This document shows, one piece after another, positions 55,853 through 64,000 of a DNA stretch of 64,000 nucleotides. The DNA lies in contig NZ_NMYC01000005.1 in assembly GCF_002860345.1 (NCBI RefSeq), positions 558,001 through 622,000 of the forward strand. The letters are read 5' to 3'. Numbering within the stretch: the stretch's first letter is position 1; each line of letters opens with the position of its first letter. The stretch is from Bifidobacterium anseris. Lineage in GTDB: Bacteria; Actinomycetota; Actinomycetes; Actinomycetales; Bifidobacteriaceae. The notes under the pieces are model-generated. The model saw nothing but the letters and a program-made list of their open reading frames with translations. It was not told the DNA's origin and did not search any database. The position numbers and the translations under genes are program-made.

Positions 55853-57265
55853 TCACTTGCCCCGCTTCGTCAGCGCGAGCGCGTCGAGCGCGTCGAGCAG
55901 CGAACGCACCTCGACGATGCGCAGACCCGGAATCGACGTCGGCGTGCGCATCGGCGGCACGAGCGCCGTCGTGAACCCAAGGCGCGCCGCCTCGCGCAGC
56001 CGATATTCGAGACGCGGCACCGGACGCACCTGACCGGTCAGCGAGATCTCGCCGATCGCGCACGTCGAACGCGCGATCGGCGTGGATGTGGCCGCGCTCG
56101 CGAGCGCCGCGACGATCGCCAGATCGCAGCTCGGCTCCTTCGCGACGCCGCCGGCGATCGTCGAAATATACAGATCGCGGCTGAGCAGCGACAGGCCGCC
56201 GTGGCGGTACAGCACGGCGACGAGCATCGCGATGCGGTTCGAGTCGACGCCGTTGACGGCGCGCCGCGGCGTCGGCAGCACCGAGTCGGTGACGAGCGCC
56301 TGCACCTCCACCGGCAGCGAACGGTGGCCGTCGAGCGTGAACGTGACGCATGTGCCGTCGACGGGTGTCTCGTTCGACGACAGGAACAGGCCGGCCGGGT
56401 CGGTGACCTCCTCGATGCCGACGCCGCTCATGTCGAAGCAACCGACCTCATCGGTCGGGCCGAAACGGTTCTTCACGGCGCGCAGCAGACGCAGCGCCGT
56501 CTGCGGTTCGCCTTCGAACTGGCAGACGACGTCGACGAGATGTTCGAGCGTGCGCGGACCGGCGATCGAGCCGTCCTTCGTGACGTGACCGACGAGCAGC
56601 ACCGGCACGTCGAGCGATTTCGCCGTGTCGATAAGCGCGCTCGCGACTTCGCGCACCTGCGTCGAGCCGCCACAGATGCCATCGACGTCCTGCGAGACGA
56701 TCGTCTGCGCCGAATCGACGATCGCGAGCGCCGGACGGTGCTGTTCGATGAGGCCGAGCGCGGTGGCGAGGTCGGTCGTCGAGGCGAGCAGCAGGTTCGG
56801 CTCGACGGCGTCGATGCGCGAGGCGCGCAGCCGCACCTGTGCCTGCGACTCCTCGCCGGAGATGTACAGGACGTTGCCGGACGGCGTGGCGCGCGCGATG
56901 TTGCCGGCCGTCTCCAGCAGCAGCGTGGATTTGCCGATGCCGGGTTCGCCGGCGATGAGCACGACCGAGCCGGGGACGATGCCGCCGCCGAGCACACGGT
57001 CGAATTCGCCGAAGCCGGTGGGCACGCGCGTGACCGATGCCGTGTCGACGTCGGTGATCGGTTGCGCGGCGCTCAGCGCGACTGCCGTCGGCGCTGTGCG
57101 CGACGTGCGTCCGGGCGCGGCCGTGCGCTGTCCGGAGGCGGTGGGACGCGCCTCGTGGAACTCCTCAATCGTGCCCCATTGGCCGCATTCGGGACAGCGA
57201 CCGAACCATTTCGCGCCGGTCCATCCGCATTCAGTGCATACGTAGCTCGTCGTGCTTTTCGCCAT
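55853..57265 (-). CDS. radA: DNA repair protein RadA
   Basis: RecA-like ATPase that promotes branch migration in homologous recombination. 470 residues. A C4 zinc finger (CTECG..CPECG) at the N-terminus, Walker A GEPGIGKST, the RadA motif VKNRFGPTDEVG, and a Lon-like C-terminal domain. ATG 57265 is 7 nt from a TAGGTT box (57273-57278); the longer frame to 57559 is rejected. Converges with ribF. Confidence 0.96.
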   Translation of the reverse strand: MAKSTTSYVCTECGWTGAKWFGRCPECGQWGTIEEFHEARPTASGQRTAAPGRTSRTAPTAVALSAAQPITDVDTASVTRVPTGFGEFDRVLGGGIVPGSVVLIAGEPGIGKSTLLLETAGNIARATPSGNVLYISGEESQAQVRLRASRIDAVEPNLLLASTTDLATALGLIEQHRPALAIVDSAQTIVSQDVDGICGGSTQVREVASALIDTAKSLDVPVLLVGHVTKDGSIAGPRTLEHLVDVVCQFEGEPQTALRLLRAVKNRFGPTDEVGCFDMSGVGIEEVTDPAGLFLSSNETPVDGTCVTFTLDGHRSLPVEVQALVTDSVLPTPRRAVNGVDSNRIAMLVAVLYRHGGLSLLSRDLYISTIAGGVAKEPSCDLAIVAALASAATSTPIARSTCAIGEISLTGQVRPVPRLEYRLREAARLGFTTALVPPMRTPTSIPGLRIVEVRSLLDALDALALTKRGK

Positions 57266-57720
57266 ATGCAGCAACCTAGCGGCCTTCGCGTGCGCGCGCA
57301 AGAGTGCGGCGATTATGGTGGCTGTGGCGGTCATGGCGGTGAGAAGCGCACGCCGACTCCGGGCGCCGCGCATAACTCTATAGTTCGGGTCGATCATCGA
57401 GCGATGCGTGCAGACGGATGGGCATGCGCGTCGCAATCGCACGGATGCACACATCCGCCGGGAGATGACGATCATCGGCGCACGGCATCGCACAGTATCA
57501 AACAACCTGATGACGTGGACGGCGGCCGGATGAGGAGGCGTCCTCTCATGGCTCAGCAATACGGACCAACTATCGAGTTATGCGGGAGGCAGGGCAGAGA
57601 AGCCATGCGGGGGCATGCATGCGCATGACGGATGCCCTGATGATGCGATCATGCCGCGCAGGCCGTATGCGGGTGCGCGTGTGGCGGATACGGTCAGAAG
57701 GATGTGCCAAGATTGGCCAC
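57266..57720. other. Divergent gap between radA and the membrane-anchored unknown gene
   Basis: No gene. Two sites with the pattern AACT-N4-AGTT, each flanked by GCAT, stand in inverted orientation at 57370-57385 and 57568-57583. Several small hairpins lie between them. CAAGAT-like -10 for the rightward gene is weak. Confidence 0.45.
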
Positions 57721-58341
57721 ATGGCAGTCACATCCGGCAAACAGCAGACGCAGACCTCGTCGACGGCGCGCAAGGCGCGCATCGTCGTGTTCGCGGCGGC
57801 CGCCATCGTTGTGCTCGCGATCATCAGCGCCTTCGCATGGCCGGGATGGGCGGTGCGCCATGTGCCGCAGCCGATGGATGTGCCGATGGCGGTCGCCTCG
57901 GCGAGTCCGACGATTGACGCGAAGGCGCTGCCGGCGAACGCGTCCGAACTGCTCAAGGCGATGCCCGAGCATGTCTCCGACTTCGCGCGCACCGACGCGC
58001 AAGCCACCGACGAATGGGACGCCTCGTCGCCGCTCGAGGAGTATCGGCTCACCTATTCGACAGGCGACGAAGCCAAGGACGTGCAGGTCGTCGTCGGACA
58101 GTGGACGAGCGAGCAGGAGGCGGTCTCGCAGTACAACGCGCTCACGAAGGTGCTCGACGGCGACGAGATAGCCGCGGGCAACGTCAAGGTCAACGGCGCG
58201 AACACCGGCGCCTACGTCGTGAACGCGGACAAAGGTGACGACGCGAAGGCGGTAGCGGTGTGGCGCAACGACACCGTATGCGTGCGCATCAGCGGGCCGA
58301 AGGCCTCCGTCGAGACCGTGTTTAAGCTGTTCCCGCTGTGA
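57721..58341 (+). CDS. Membrane-anchored extracytoplasmic protein, unknown function
   Basis: 206 residues. Residues 1-21 are polar/basic, then one transmembrane anchor (about 22-46, IVVFAAAAIVVLAIISAFAW). The outer domain of about 150 residues has alternating strands and helices (VQVVVGQWTSEQEAVSQYNA, VNGANTGAYVVNADKGDDAK) reminiscent of a small substrate-binding or SPOR-like fold, but I cannot assign it. Ends before the bS22 gene; its own transcription unit. Confidence 0.65.
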   Translation: MAVTSGKQQTQTSSTARKARIVVFAAAAIVVLAIISAFAWPGWAVRHVPQPMDVPMAVASASPTIDAKALPANASELLKAMPEHVSDFARTDAQATDEWDASSPLEEYRLTYSTGDEAKDVQVVVGQWTSEQEAVSQYNALTKVLDGDEIAAGNVKVNGANTGAYVVNADKGDDAKAVAVWRNDTVCVRISGPKASVETVFKLFPL

Positions 58342-58429
58342 GCGCAGCGCGTGCCGACTCGCGAAAGTCGGCTGAACAGTGTAATGTTAGGCAAGTTGCA
58401 AACTTTCAAGTAAGGAACGGAGGCTGACG

Positions 58430-58519
58430 ATGGGCTCGGTCATCAAGAAGCGCCGCAAGCGGATGAGCAAGAAGAAGCACCGCAAACTGCTGCGTAAGAC
58501 TCGCCACCAGCGCAAGTAG
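58430..58519 (+). CDS. Small ribosomal protein bS22 (AURKAIP1/COX24 domain)
   Basis: A 29-residue, extremely basic peptide, [20 protein letters not shown] followed by RKTRHQRK. It matches the actinobacterial protein bS22, found on the 30S subunit of mycobacterial ribosomes. GGAGGC precedes the ATG by 5 nt. It is below the size of most automated gene calls. Confidence 0.88.
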   Translation: MGSVIKKRRKRMSKKKHRKLLRKTRHQRK

Positions 58520-58617
58520 TCTTACCGCGCGATACAGCGTTCATGCGATCCCGCGGCCATGCACGATCCTCGTGCGGGCCGCGGGATCGTCTTTTACCGG
58601 CGGGCCGCGCGTGCGCG

Positions 58618-58623
58618 TACATT
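58618..58623 (+). promoter_or_regulatory. -10 box of the RNase HI gene
   Basis: TACATT, 7 nt before the ATG at 58631; leaderless arrangement. Confidence 0.45.
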
Positions 58624-58630
58624 GGAACCC

Positions 58631-59605
58631 ATGACGATCACAGTTTCCACAGACGGCTCCGCGCTCGGCAATCCCAACGGCCCGATGGGCTGGGCATGGG
58701 CGGACCATCCGACGCGCGAGACGCGCGGGCACGACCACACCGGCGACTGCGACGCCGGCGGCGCGACGAACGGCACGAACCAGATAGGCGAACTGTGCGC
58801 CGTGCTCGAGGCGCTGCGCACGCATCCGGGCGACGAGGAGCTCGTCATCGAAACCGATTCGCAGTACGCGATCAACTGTTCGACGAAATGGGTGCACGGC
58901 TGGAAGAAGAACGGCTGGAAGAACTCGAAGAAGGAGCCGGTGAAAAACGCCGAGCTCATCCGCGCAATCGACGACGAGATCCGCCGACGCGAAGGACCCG
59001 TGCGCTTCGTGTGGGTCAAGGGGCACGCCGGCAACGCCGGCAACGAGAAGGTCGACGAACTGGCGCGCACCTACGCCGGCGACTGCCGCTCGTCGGTGCG
59101 CGACGGCTATCTGCCGAAGGAGGGCTGGCAGTCGCTGCTCGCGTCGTCGTATGCGCGCGGCCTCGACGTGCCGCTCGACGCGCGCATGCTGCTTGACGAC
59201 GAACTGTCGGCCGCCGACTACCGGCGCGCGCGCTGCATCGGCGGCGTCAGCGACCCCGACGGCCCGCAGCCAGTGCAGGACGACATCGTCGACACCGACA
59301 CGACCGCCGCGCGCACGGCGGACGAGGAATCGGCTGTCGCGCACGACGACGTCACACACGACGATGTTGCGCCGACCGAGAAATCGACAAGCCGGCAGAA
59401 CGCGGCGAGCCCGGAGCCGCTGCTGCGGCACAGCGGACTGCATGTGCACGGGACGGTCACGTTCACGCCGCCGCCGTCGTCGAGCCCCCACTACGACGGG
59501 CGTCCGCGTGCGATACGCGGCTACATCGAAGTCGAAGGCACCGTCGACGGCGACGGGACGATCACGCTTGACGGCGCGCCGTTCCTCATCCACCGTCCGC
59601 GATGA
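58631..59605 (+). CDS. rnhA: Ribonuclease HI with C-terminal extension
   Basis: Degrades RNA in RNA-DNA hybrids. The RNase H fold occupies about residues 1-155, with catalytic D8 (STDGSALGNP), E54 (IGELCAVLEA), D76 (ETDSQYAIN) and D142 (NEKVDELA). Residues 156-324 are an extra domain: a helical part (GYLPKEGWQSLLASSYARG), an acidic Thr/Asp linker, and a C-terminal beta segment (HVHGTVTF, GYIEVEGTVDGDGTITLDG). Unlike the short RNase HI of most bacteria. Starts at ATG 58631. Confidence 0.9.
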   Translation: MTITVSTDGSALGNPNGPMGWAWADHPTRETRGHDHTGDCDAGGATNGTNQIGELCAVLEALRTHPGDEELVIETDSQYAINCSTKWVHGWKKNGWKNSKKEPVKNAELIRAIDDEIRRREGPVRFVWVKGHAGNAGNEKVDELARTYAGDCRSSVRDGYLPKEGWQSLLASSYARGLDVPLDARMLLDDELSAADYRRARCIGGVSDPDGPQPVQDDIVDTDTTAARTADEESAVAHDDVTHDDVAPTEKSTSRQNAASPEPLLRHSGLHVHGTVTFTPPPSSSPHYDGRPRAIRGYIEVEGTVDGDGTITLDGAPFLIHRPR

Positions 59606-59625
59606 CGATGTTCGTTCGAATCCAC

Positions 59626-59657
59626 TACACTGAAAGGCAGCCGGGGCGCGACCCCGG
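59626..59657 (+). promoter_or_regulatory. Promoter -10 and leader hairpin of rpiA
   Basis: TACACT (59626-59631), then CCGGGG-CGCGA-CCCCGG (59641-59657) in the leader; the SD AAAGGAG follows. Confidence 0.5.
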
Positions 59658-59684
59658 AAGGACGAAACCAACAAAAGGAGCGTC

Positions 59685-60386
59685 ATGGACAAGGCACAGC
59701 AGGATGCAATGAAGAAGGAAGCTGGCATCGAAGCGGCGAAGCTCGTCAAGAGCGGCATGATCGTCGGACTCGGCACGGGCTCCACGGTTCGCTTCCTCGT
59801 CGACGAACTCGGCCGCCGCAAGCAGGAGGAGGGCCTCGAGTTCACCGGCGTGACGACGTCGCGCCGCACGCAGGAGCAGGCGGAAGGCTACGGCATCAAG
59901 ATCGTCAACATCGACGAGGTCGACCACATCGACCTGTGTATCGACGGCGCCGACGAGGTGGACAAGAACTTCAACGGCATCAAAGGCGGCGGCGCGGCGC
60001 TGCTGTGGGAGAAGATCGTCGCGATCAACTCGGACTACATCGTCTGGATCGTCGACGCCTCGAAGCTCGTCGACGTCATCGGCAAGTTCCCGCTGCCGGT
60101 CGAGGTCATCCCCTTCGGCGCGATGCACGTCATCGAACGCATGAAGGAACGCGGCTACAAGCCGACGCTGCGTCTCGACGCCGACGGCAAGCCGGTGCGC
60201 ACCGATGAGAACAACTACGTCGTCGACCTGCACCTCGAGCGCATCGACGACCCGGCGGCCCTGCACGAGGACCTCATCAACATGGTGGGCGTCGTCGAGG
60301 ACGGCCTGTTCCTCGACATGGTCAACGAGGTCATCGTCGGCGACCCGAACGGCCCGCGCACGCTCGTCAACCCGAACAAGGCGTGA
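59685..60386 (+). CDS. rpiA: Ribose-5-phosphate isomerase A
   Basis: Interconverts ribose 5-phosphate and ribulose 5-phosphate in the pentose phosphate/bifid shunt. 233 residues. Motifs VGLGTGSTVRFLVDELG (phosphate loop), LCIDGADEVDKNFNGIKGGG with the catalytic Asp/Lys region, and GGGAALLWEKI. Monocistronic. Confidence 0.95.
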   Translation: MDKAQQDAMKKEAGIEAAKLVKSGMIVGLGTGSTVRFLVDELGRRKQEEGLEFTGVTTSRRTQEQAEGYGIKIVNIDEVDHIDLCIDGADEVDKNFNGIKGGGAALLWEKIVAINSDYIVWIVDASKLVDVIGKFPLPVEVIPFGAMHVIERMKERGYKPTLRLDADGKPVRTDENNYVVDLHLERIDDPAALHEDLINMVGVVEDGLFLDMVNEVIVGDPNGPRTLVNPNKA

Positions 60387-60400
60387 GCGCCGCCGTCGCG

Positions 60401-60478
60401 GCGTCGGTCTGACGCATAGGGGAAGTCCCCGCAACCCGGCCGGGTTGCGGGGACTTCCCCTATGCGTCAGACCGACGC
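60401..60478. terminator. 39-bp perfect palindrome between rpiA and pgm
   Basis: 78 nt with every base paired to its partner (coordinates sum to 60879), centre AACCCGG/CCGGGTT, no spacer. It is between converging genes, so it presumably terminates both, though it has no T-tract. Confidence 0.88.
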
Positions 60479-60509
60479 GTGCGGGCGTCCATCGGCGCCC
60501 GCACGGCGC

Positions 60510-62186
60510 TCACTCGCCGAGCGCCTTGTCGACGACCTGCGTCGCCTCATCGAGGACGGCGTCGAGCGTCTCGGGAGAGACGAAGGACTCCGCGTACACC
60601 TTGTAGATGTTCTCGGTGCCGGAGGGGCGCGCCGCGAACCAGTTGTCCTCGGTGACGACCTTGATGCCGCCGATCGGCGCGTCGTTGCCCGGTGCCTTCG
60701 TCAGAATCGCCGTGATGTCCTCGCCGCCGAGCGTCGTGGCCGTGACGTCCTTCGCGTCGAGCTTGGCGAACTTCTGCTTCTGCTCGAGCGTCGTCGGCGT
60801 GTCGATGCGGCTGTACCAGCTTTCGCCGAAGCGCTCGACCTGTTCCTGATGCAGCTGCGCCGGGTTCTTGCCGGTCTTGCCGGTGATCTCGGCCGCGAGC
60901 AGATCGGGGATCAGGCCGTCCTTGTCGGTCGTCCAAACGCGGCCGTTGAAGCGCAGGAAGCTCATGCCGGAGCTCTCCTCGCCGCCGAACGCGATCTCGC
61001 CGGTGAACAGCGGGTCGACGAACCACTTGAAGCCGACCGGGACCTCGACGACGCGCGCGTTAATCGACGCGGCGACGCGGTCGATGAGCGACGACGAGAC
61101 GAGCGTCTTGCCGACGCCGGTGCCCGCCGGCCAGTCGGGACGGTTGCCGCCAAAGAGGTACTCGACGCACACCGCGAGGTAGTGGTTCGGGTTCATGACG
61201 CCCCAGTTCGGGCAGACGATGCCGTGGCGGTCGGCGTCCGGATCGGTGCCGCCGACGAGGTCGTACTTGTCCCACGCGCCGGCGTTGAGCTCGTCGACGA
61301 GGCCCTTCATCGCGTACTGCGACGACGGGTCCATGCGGATCTTGCCGTCATGGTCGATTGTCATGAAACGCCACGTCGGGTCGACCTCGGGACGGATGAC
61401 GCCGATGTTCAGGCCGTACTTCTCGTTGATGAGCGGCCAGTAGTTGACCGAGGCGCCACCGAGCGGGTCGATGCCGAGGCGCACGCCGGAGTTGCGGATG
61501 ACGTCGAAGTCGATGACGTTCTTCAGATCGTCGACGTAGTGTTCACGGAAGTCGAAACGCTCGATGAGATCCGACTTGATCGCCTGCTCGAAGGGCACGC
61601 GCTTGACGTTCCTGAAATCGCCGAGCAGTTCGTTCGCGCGGTTCGCGATCGCATTCGTCACGTCGGACGGCGCCGGACCGCCGGTGACCGGATCGTACTT
61701 GAAGCCGCCGTCGGTCGGCGGGTTGTGCGAAGGCGTCACGACGATGCCGTCGGCGAGGTCGGCGCCCTCGAAGCGCTGCGTGCCGTCGGCCGCACGGTTG
61801 TGCGTCAGGATCGCCTGGGAAACGACCGGCGTCGGCGTGAAGTCGTCGCGCGAATCGATGCGCACGCGCACGCCGTTCGCGACGAGCACCTCGATCGCGG
61901 TCTTCCATGCCGGAAGGCTCAGCGCATGCGTGTCGCGGCCGATGTAGAGCGGGCCGTCGACGCCGGCCGCCTTGCGGTACTCGGCGATCGCCTGCGTGAT
62001 CGCGACGATGTGCGCCTCGTTGAACGAGGTCTTCAGCGAGGAGCCGCGGTGGCCGGAGGTGCCGAAGATGACACGCTCTTCAGGGACCGACGGATCCGGG
62101 ACGACGTCATAGTACTTGCCGATGACTTCGTCGACGTTGATCAGATCTGCTTCAGTGGCGGGCATGCCCGCGTTAGGTGCAACCAT
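60510..62186 (-). CDS. pgm: Phosphoglucomutase (alpha-D-glucose phosphate-specific)
   Basis: Interconverts glucose 1-phosphate and glucose 6-phosphate, linking glycogen metabolism (malQ/glgX products via phosphorylase) to the shunt. 558 residues. [12 protein letters not shown], the phosphoserine loop [12 protein letters not shown], the Mg site [11 protein letters not shown], sugar-binding GGEESSG, and phosphate-binding [18 protein letters not shown] 62186 has AAGGAAG upstream; a TTG at 62210 in frame is less likely. Confidence 0.97.
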   Translation of the reverse strand: MVAPNAGMPATEADLINVDEVIGKYYDVVPDPSVPEERVIFGTSGHRGSSLKTSFNEAHIVAITQAIAEYRKAAGVDGPLYIGRDTHALSLPAWKTAIEVLVANGVRVRIDSRDDFTPTPVVSQAILTHNRAADGTQRFEGADLADGIVVTPSHNPPTDGGFKYDPVTGGPAPSDVTNAIANRANELLGDFRNVKRVPFEQAIKSDLIERFDFREHYVDDLKNVIDFDVIRNSGVRLGIDPLGGASVNYWPLINEKYGLNIGVIRPEVDPTWRFMTIDHDGKIRMDPSSQYAMKGLVDELNAGAWDKYDLVGGTDPDADRHGIVCPNWGVMNPNHYLAVCVEYLFGGNRPDWPAGTGVGKTLVSSSLIDRVAASINARVVEVPVGFKWFVDPLFTGEIAFGGEESSGMSFLRFNGRVWTTDKDGLIPDLLAAEITGKTGKNPAQLHQEQVERFGESWYSRIDTPTTLEQKQKFAKLDAKDVTATTLGGEDITAILTKAPGNDAPIGGIKVVTEDNWFAARPSGTENIYKVYAESFVSPETLDAVLDEATQVVDKALGE

Positions 62187-62398
62187 ACTTCCTTCATTCT
62201 GATGGGACAACAGTTACTGCTCCATGCTGCAGGGCGTGGTCGCCGTGCAGACGCGGTTCCAGTTTAGCCTGTGGCGCAGAGATGACATCGATTGCAAAGG
62301 TGGCATCGGCGGCGGCTGGCGGCAAAGAGAGCGAAGAGGCGCGTCGCGGCGCTCGCGGCCGCCCATCGTTCGCAATCGATGGACGGTCGCGGGTGCGC

Positions 62399-63541
62399 TC
62401 AGTCCTTGGCGAGCGGCGCCTTGATCGGCGGGATCTGCGTCGTCGCGCTGATGTTGTCGTCGAGCGGCACACGCACGAGGAGCGCCTCGCGGTCGACGGA
62501 GAACAGGATATGCCGTGTCTCGGGCAGCATGTCGCCGTCGACCTGCGCGGGCACCGGCTTGTCGAGCATGACCTCGGCCTGCACGCCCTGCATCTGGTCG
62601 ATGTGCGAATGCGTCGACAGCGGGCTCTGCGCGGCCTTGCCGGTGATCGTCTGGTGGACGACGTCGCCGAAGAGGTTCGCCCAGCCGATGATGCCGCCGT
62701 TCGTGTCGATCATCTCGAAATCGAGCAGCCCGTCATTGAACGCCGCGTCCGGCATCAGCGAGAACACCGGGATCTGGCCGCAGTTGCCGGCCATGAACGT
62801 GCGGAACTCGGTGTCGCGCTGCGTGTATGTCTCGCCATCGGGACCCTTGATCGTGATCGACGCGTGGTATTTCGGCGTGAACAGATGCTTCGCGCCGGAA
62901 ATGAAGTAGGCGAGCCAGCTGATGTTCTTCTTGAGCTTGGGGTCGGTGTCGTCGATCATCACAGCGTCGAAGCCGACGCCGGCGATGATCAGGAACGCGT
63001 GCGCATGGTCCTCGTCCGGGTCGTCGAGGATCCGCAGACGGCCGACGTCGACGCGATGCGAGCCGTGGGAGACCGCGATCGTCAGCGCGGCCTCGACGTC
63101 GTCGATCGGAATGCCCATGTTGCGCGCGAACAGATTGCCGGTGCCGATCGGCACGATGCCCATCGCATGCCCGGTGCCGCCGAGCGCGGACGCGACCGTG
63201 CGCACCGTGCCGTCGCCGCCGACGGCGATGACGACGTCCGCGCCGCGCGCGAGCGCCTCCTGCGCGCAGACGCGGCCGTCCTTGTCGAGCTGCGTGTCGA
63301 TGAACATGACCTCGGTCAGCCCCTTGCGTTCGCAGTACGCCTTGATGCGCGCGCGCGTCGTCTCGGCGGTCGGCTTGGACGGGTTGATGATGAACGCGTA
63401 GTGCACTTGGTCGTCGCGGCGCTGCTCGAGCCGCTGCACGCGCCGACGGTGCATCGTGATACGGATGGCGGCGATGATCGCGGTGATGATCGCGATGAGC
63501 GCGATCATCACCGCGAGAATGATCAGTGCCTGTTGATTCAT
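62399..63541 (-). CDS. Diacylglycerol kinase-family lipid kinase
   Basis: 380 residues with one N-terminal membrane anchor (about 5-27, ALIILAVMIALIAIITAIIAA). The DAGK catalytic domain follows: NPSKPTAETTRARI, nucleotide-loop VIAVGGDGTVRTVASALGG, and GIVPIGTGNLFARNMGIP. The C-terminal YegS/DAGK accessory domain has GVGFDAVMIDDTD and VDGDMLP. Phosphorylates diacylglycerol or a related lipid at the inner membrane face. Substrate and role in cell-envelope lipids are inferred from family. Confidence 0.92.
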   Translation of the reverse strand: MNQQALIILAVMIALIAIITAIIAAIRITMHRRRVQRLEQRRDDQVHYAFIINPSKPTAETTRARIKAYCERKGLTEVMFIDTQLDKDGRVCAQEALARGADVVIAVGGDGTVRTVASALGGTGHAMGIVPIGTGNLFARNMGIPIDDVEAALTIAVSHGSHRVDVGRLRILDDPDEDHAHAFLIIAGVGFDAVMIDDTDPKLKKNISWLAYFISGAKHLFTPKYHASITIKGPDGETYTQRDTEFRTFMAGNCGQIPVFSLMPDAAFNDGLLDFEMIDTNGGIIGWANLFGDVVHQTITGKAAQSPLSTHSHIDQMQGVQAEVMLDKPVPAQVDGDMLPETRHILFSVDREALLVRVPLDDNISATTQIPPIKAPLAKD

Positions 63542-63709
63542 GGCTCGCCCTCGCTTCTCCTCGCCTGCACGCCGGACCGCACCGATGACGGCGCCCGCGC
63601 CAGCTACCGGTTTCCCATCTTAGCAAGCGACGCGCGCGTGGCAGCGCGGGCGGCTGCGTGCGTCGCGAAAACAGTGGGAAAACAACGGTCAGCTGTCGGC
63701 TTCGCGCAT

Positions 63710-63715
63710 TACGCT
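63710..63715 (+). promoter_or_regulatory. -10 box of serS
   Basis: TACGCT, 6 nt before ATG 63722; leaderless arrangement. Confidence 0.4.
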
Positions 63716-63721
63716 TAAGCC

Positions 63722-64000
63722 ATGCTCGATATTCAATTCATCCGTGAACACCCTGAAGTCGTCAAGGAATCCCAGCGCAAGCGCGGCGAGTCGGTCGAAC
63801 TCGTCGACGAGGTGCTGCGCAGCGACGAGGTGCGCCGCACCTCGCTCAAGAAGTACGAGGAGGCGCGCTCCAGGCAGAAGGAGATCGGCAAGCAGGTCGC
63901 GAAGGCCGCCGCCGACGAGAAGGCCGCGCTCATCGCGCAGACGAAGGAGCTCTCCGAGCAGGTCTCCGCATACAAGGCGGACGCGGACACGGCGAACGAA
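63722..64000 (+). CDS. serS: Seryl-tRNA synthetase, 5' part only
   Basis: Charges tRNA-Ser, including the two encoded in this window. Only the first about 92 residues are visible, all in the N-terminal coiled-coil arm that grips the long variable arm of tRNA-Ser: LDIQFIREHPEVVKESQRKR and the heptad-rich YEEARSRQKEIGKQVAKAAA. The gene runs off the end. Confidence 0.93.
   Translation, partial: MLDIQFIREHPEVVKESQRKRGESVELVDEVLRSDEVRRTSLKKYEEARSRQKEIGKQVAKAAADEKAALIAQTKELSEQVSAYKADADTANE

Overview
The window reads as a chromosomal segment of a high-GC actinobacterium, most likely Bifidobacterium. The main reasons are the complete S10-spc-alpha ribosomal protein locus, a fused acetaldehyde/alcohol dehydrogenase AdhE, GH77 4-alpha-glucanotransferase and GlgX for glycogen/maltodextrin use, a 7Fe ferredoxin next to dapC, and many genes whose -10 box lies 5-8 nt from the start codon (leaderless mRNAs). 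Species cannot be assigned from the sequence alone.

Layout. 1-5500: APC permease, ferredoxin, dapC, SOS-controlled dinB and tRNA-Ser(GCU). 5500-9000: a repeat-containing non-coding stretch, a D-2-hydroxyacid dehydrogenase overlapping a YigZ-family gene, and an LRV-repeat protein. 9000-14000: malQ, a small unknown gene and a GmrSD-like (DUF262/DUF1524) type IV restriction enzyme. 14000-15200: rplM-rpsI behind a structured leader. 15200-18850: an AT-rich foreign island with an IS1249-like element (8-bp target duplication, two compensating frameshifts in its transposase), a secreted Amidase_6-type protein and a small membrane protein. 18850-27000: glgX, a ROK regulator, adhE and a YwiC-like membrane protein. 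27000-42500: rpsJ-rplC-rplD-rplW-rplB-rpsS-rplV-rpsC-rplP-rpmC-rpsQ / rplN-rplX-rplE-rpsZ-rpsH-rplF-rplR-rpsE-rpmD-rplO / secY-adk / infA-rpmJ-rpsM-rpsK-rpoA-rplQ. 42500-46000: a large cell-wall-anchored surface protein with an MPITG sorting signal, inserted between rplQ and truA. 46000-56000: truA, tRNA-Ser(CGA), a lipoprotein, then nusA-infB-rbfA-truB-ribF. 55850-64000: radA, a membrane-anchored unknown, bS22, an RNase HI with a long C-terminal extension, rpiA, pgm, a diacylglycerol-kinase-family lipid kinase, and the 5' part of serS.

Most of the window is housekeeping: translation, secretion, nucleotide balance and central sugar metabolism. The accessory content is the restriction enzyme, the IS plus amidase island and the surface protein, each inserted at the edge of a ribosomal-protein operon. 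The non-coding signals most worth follow-up are the structured leaders in and before the ribosomal operons (rplM, rpsJ, rplN, rpsH, rpsM), a 129-bp imperfect palindrome before dapC, a LexA box over the dinB promoter, and very long perfect hairpins between converging genes (39 bp at rpiA/pgm, 27 bp after adhE).
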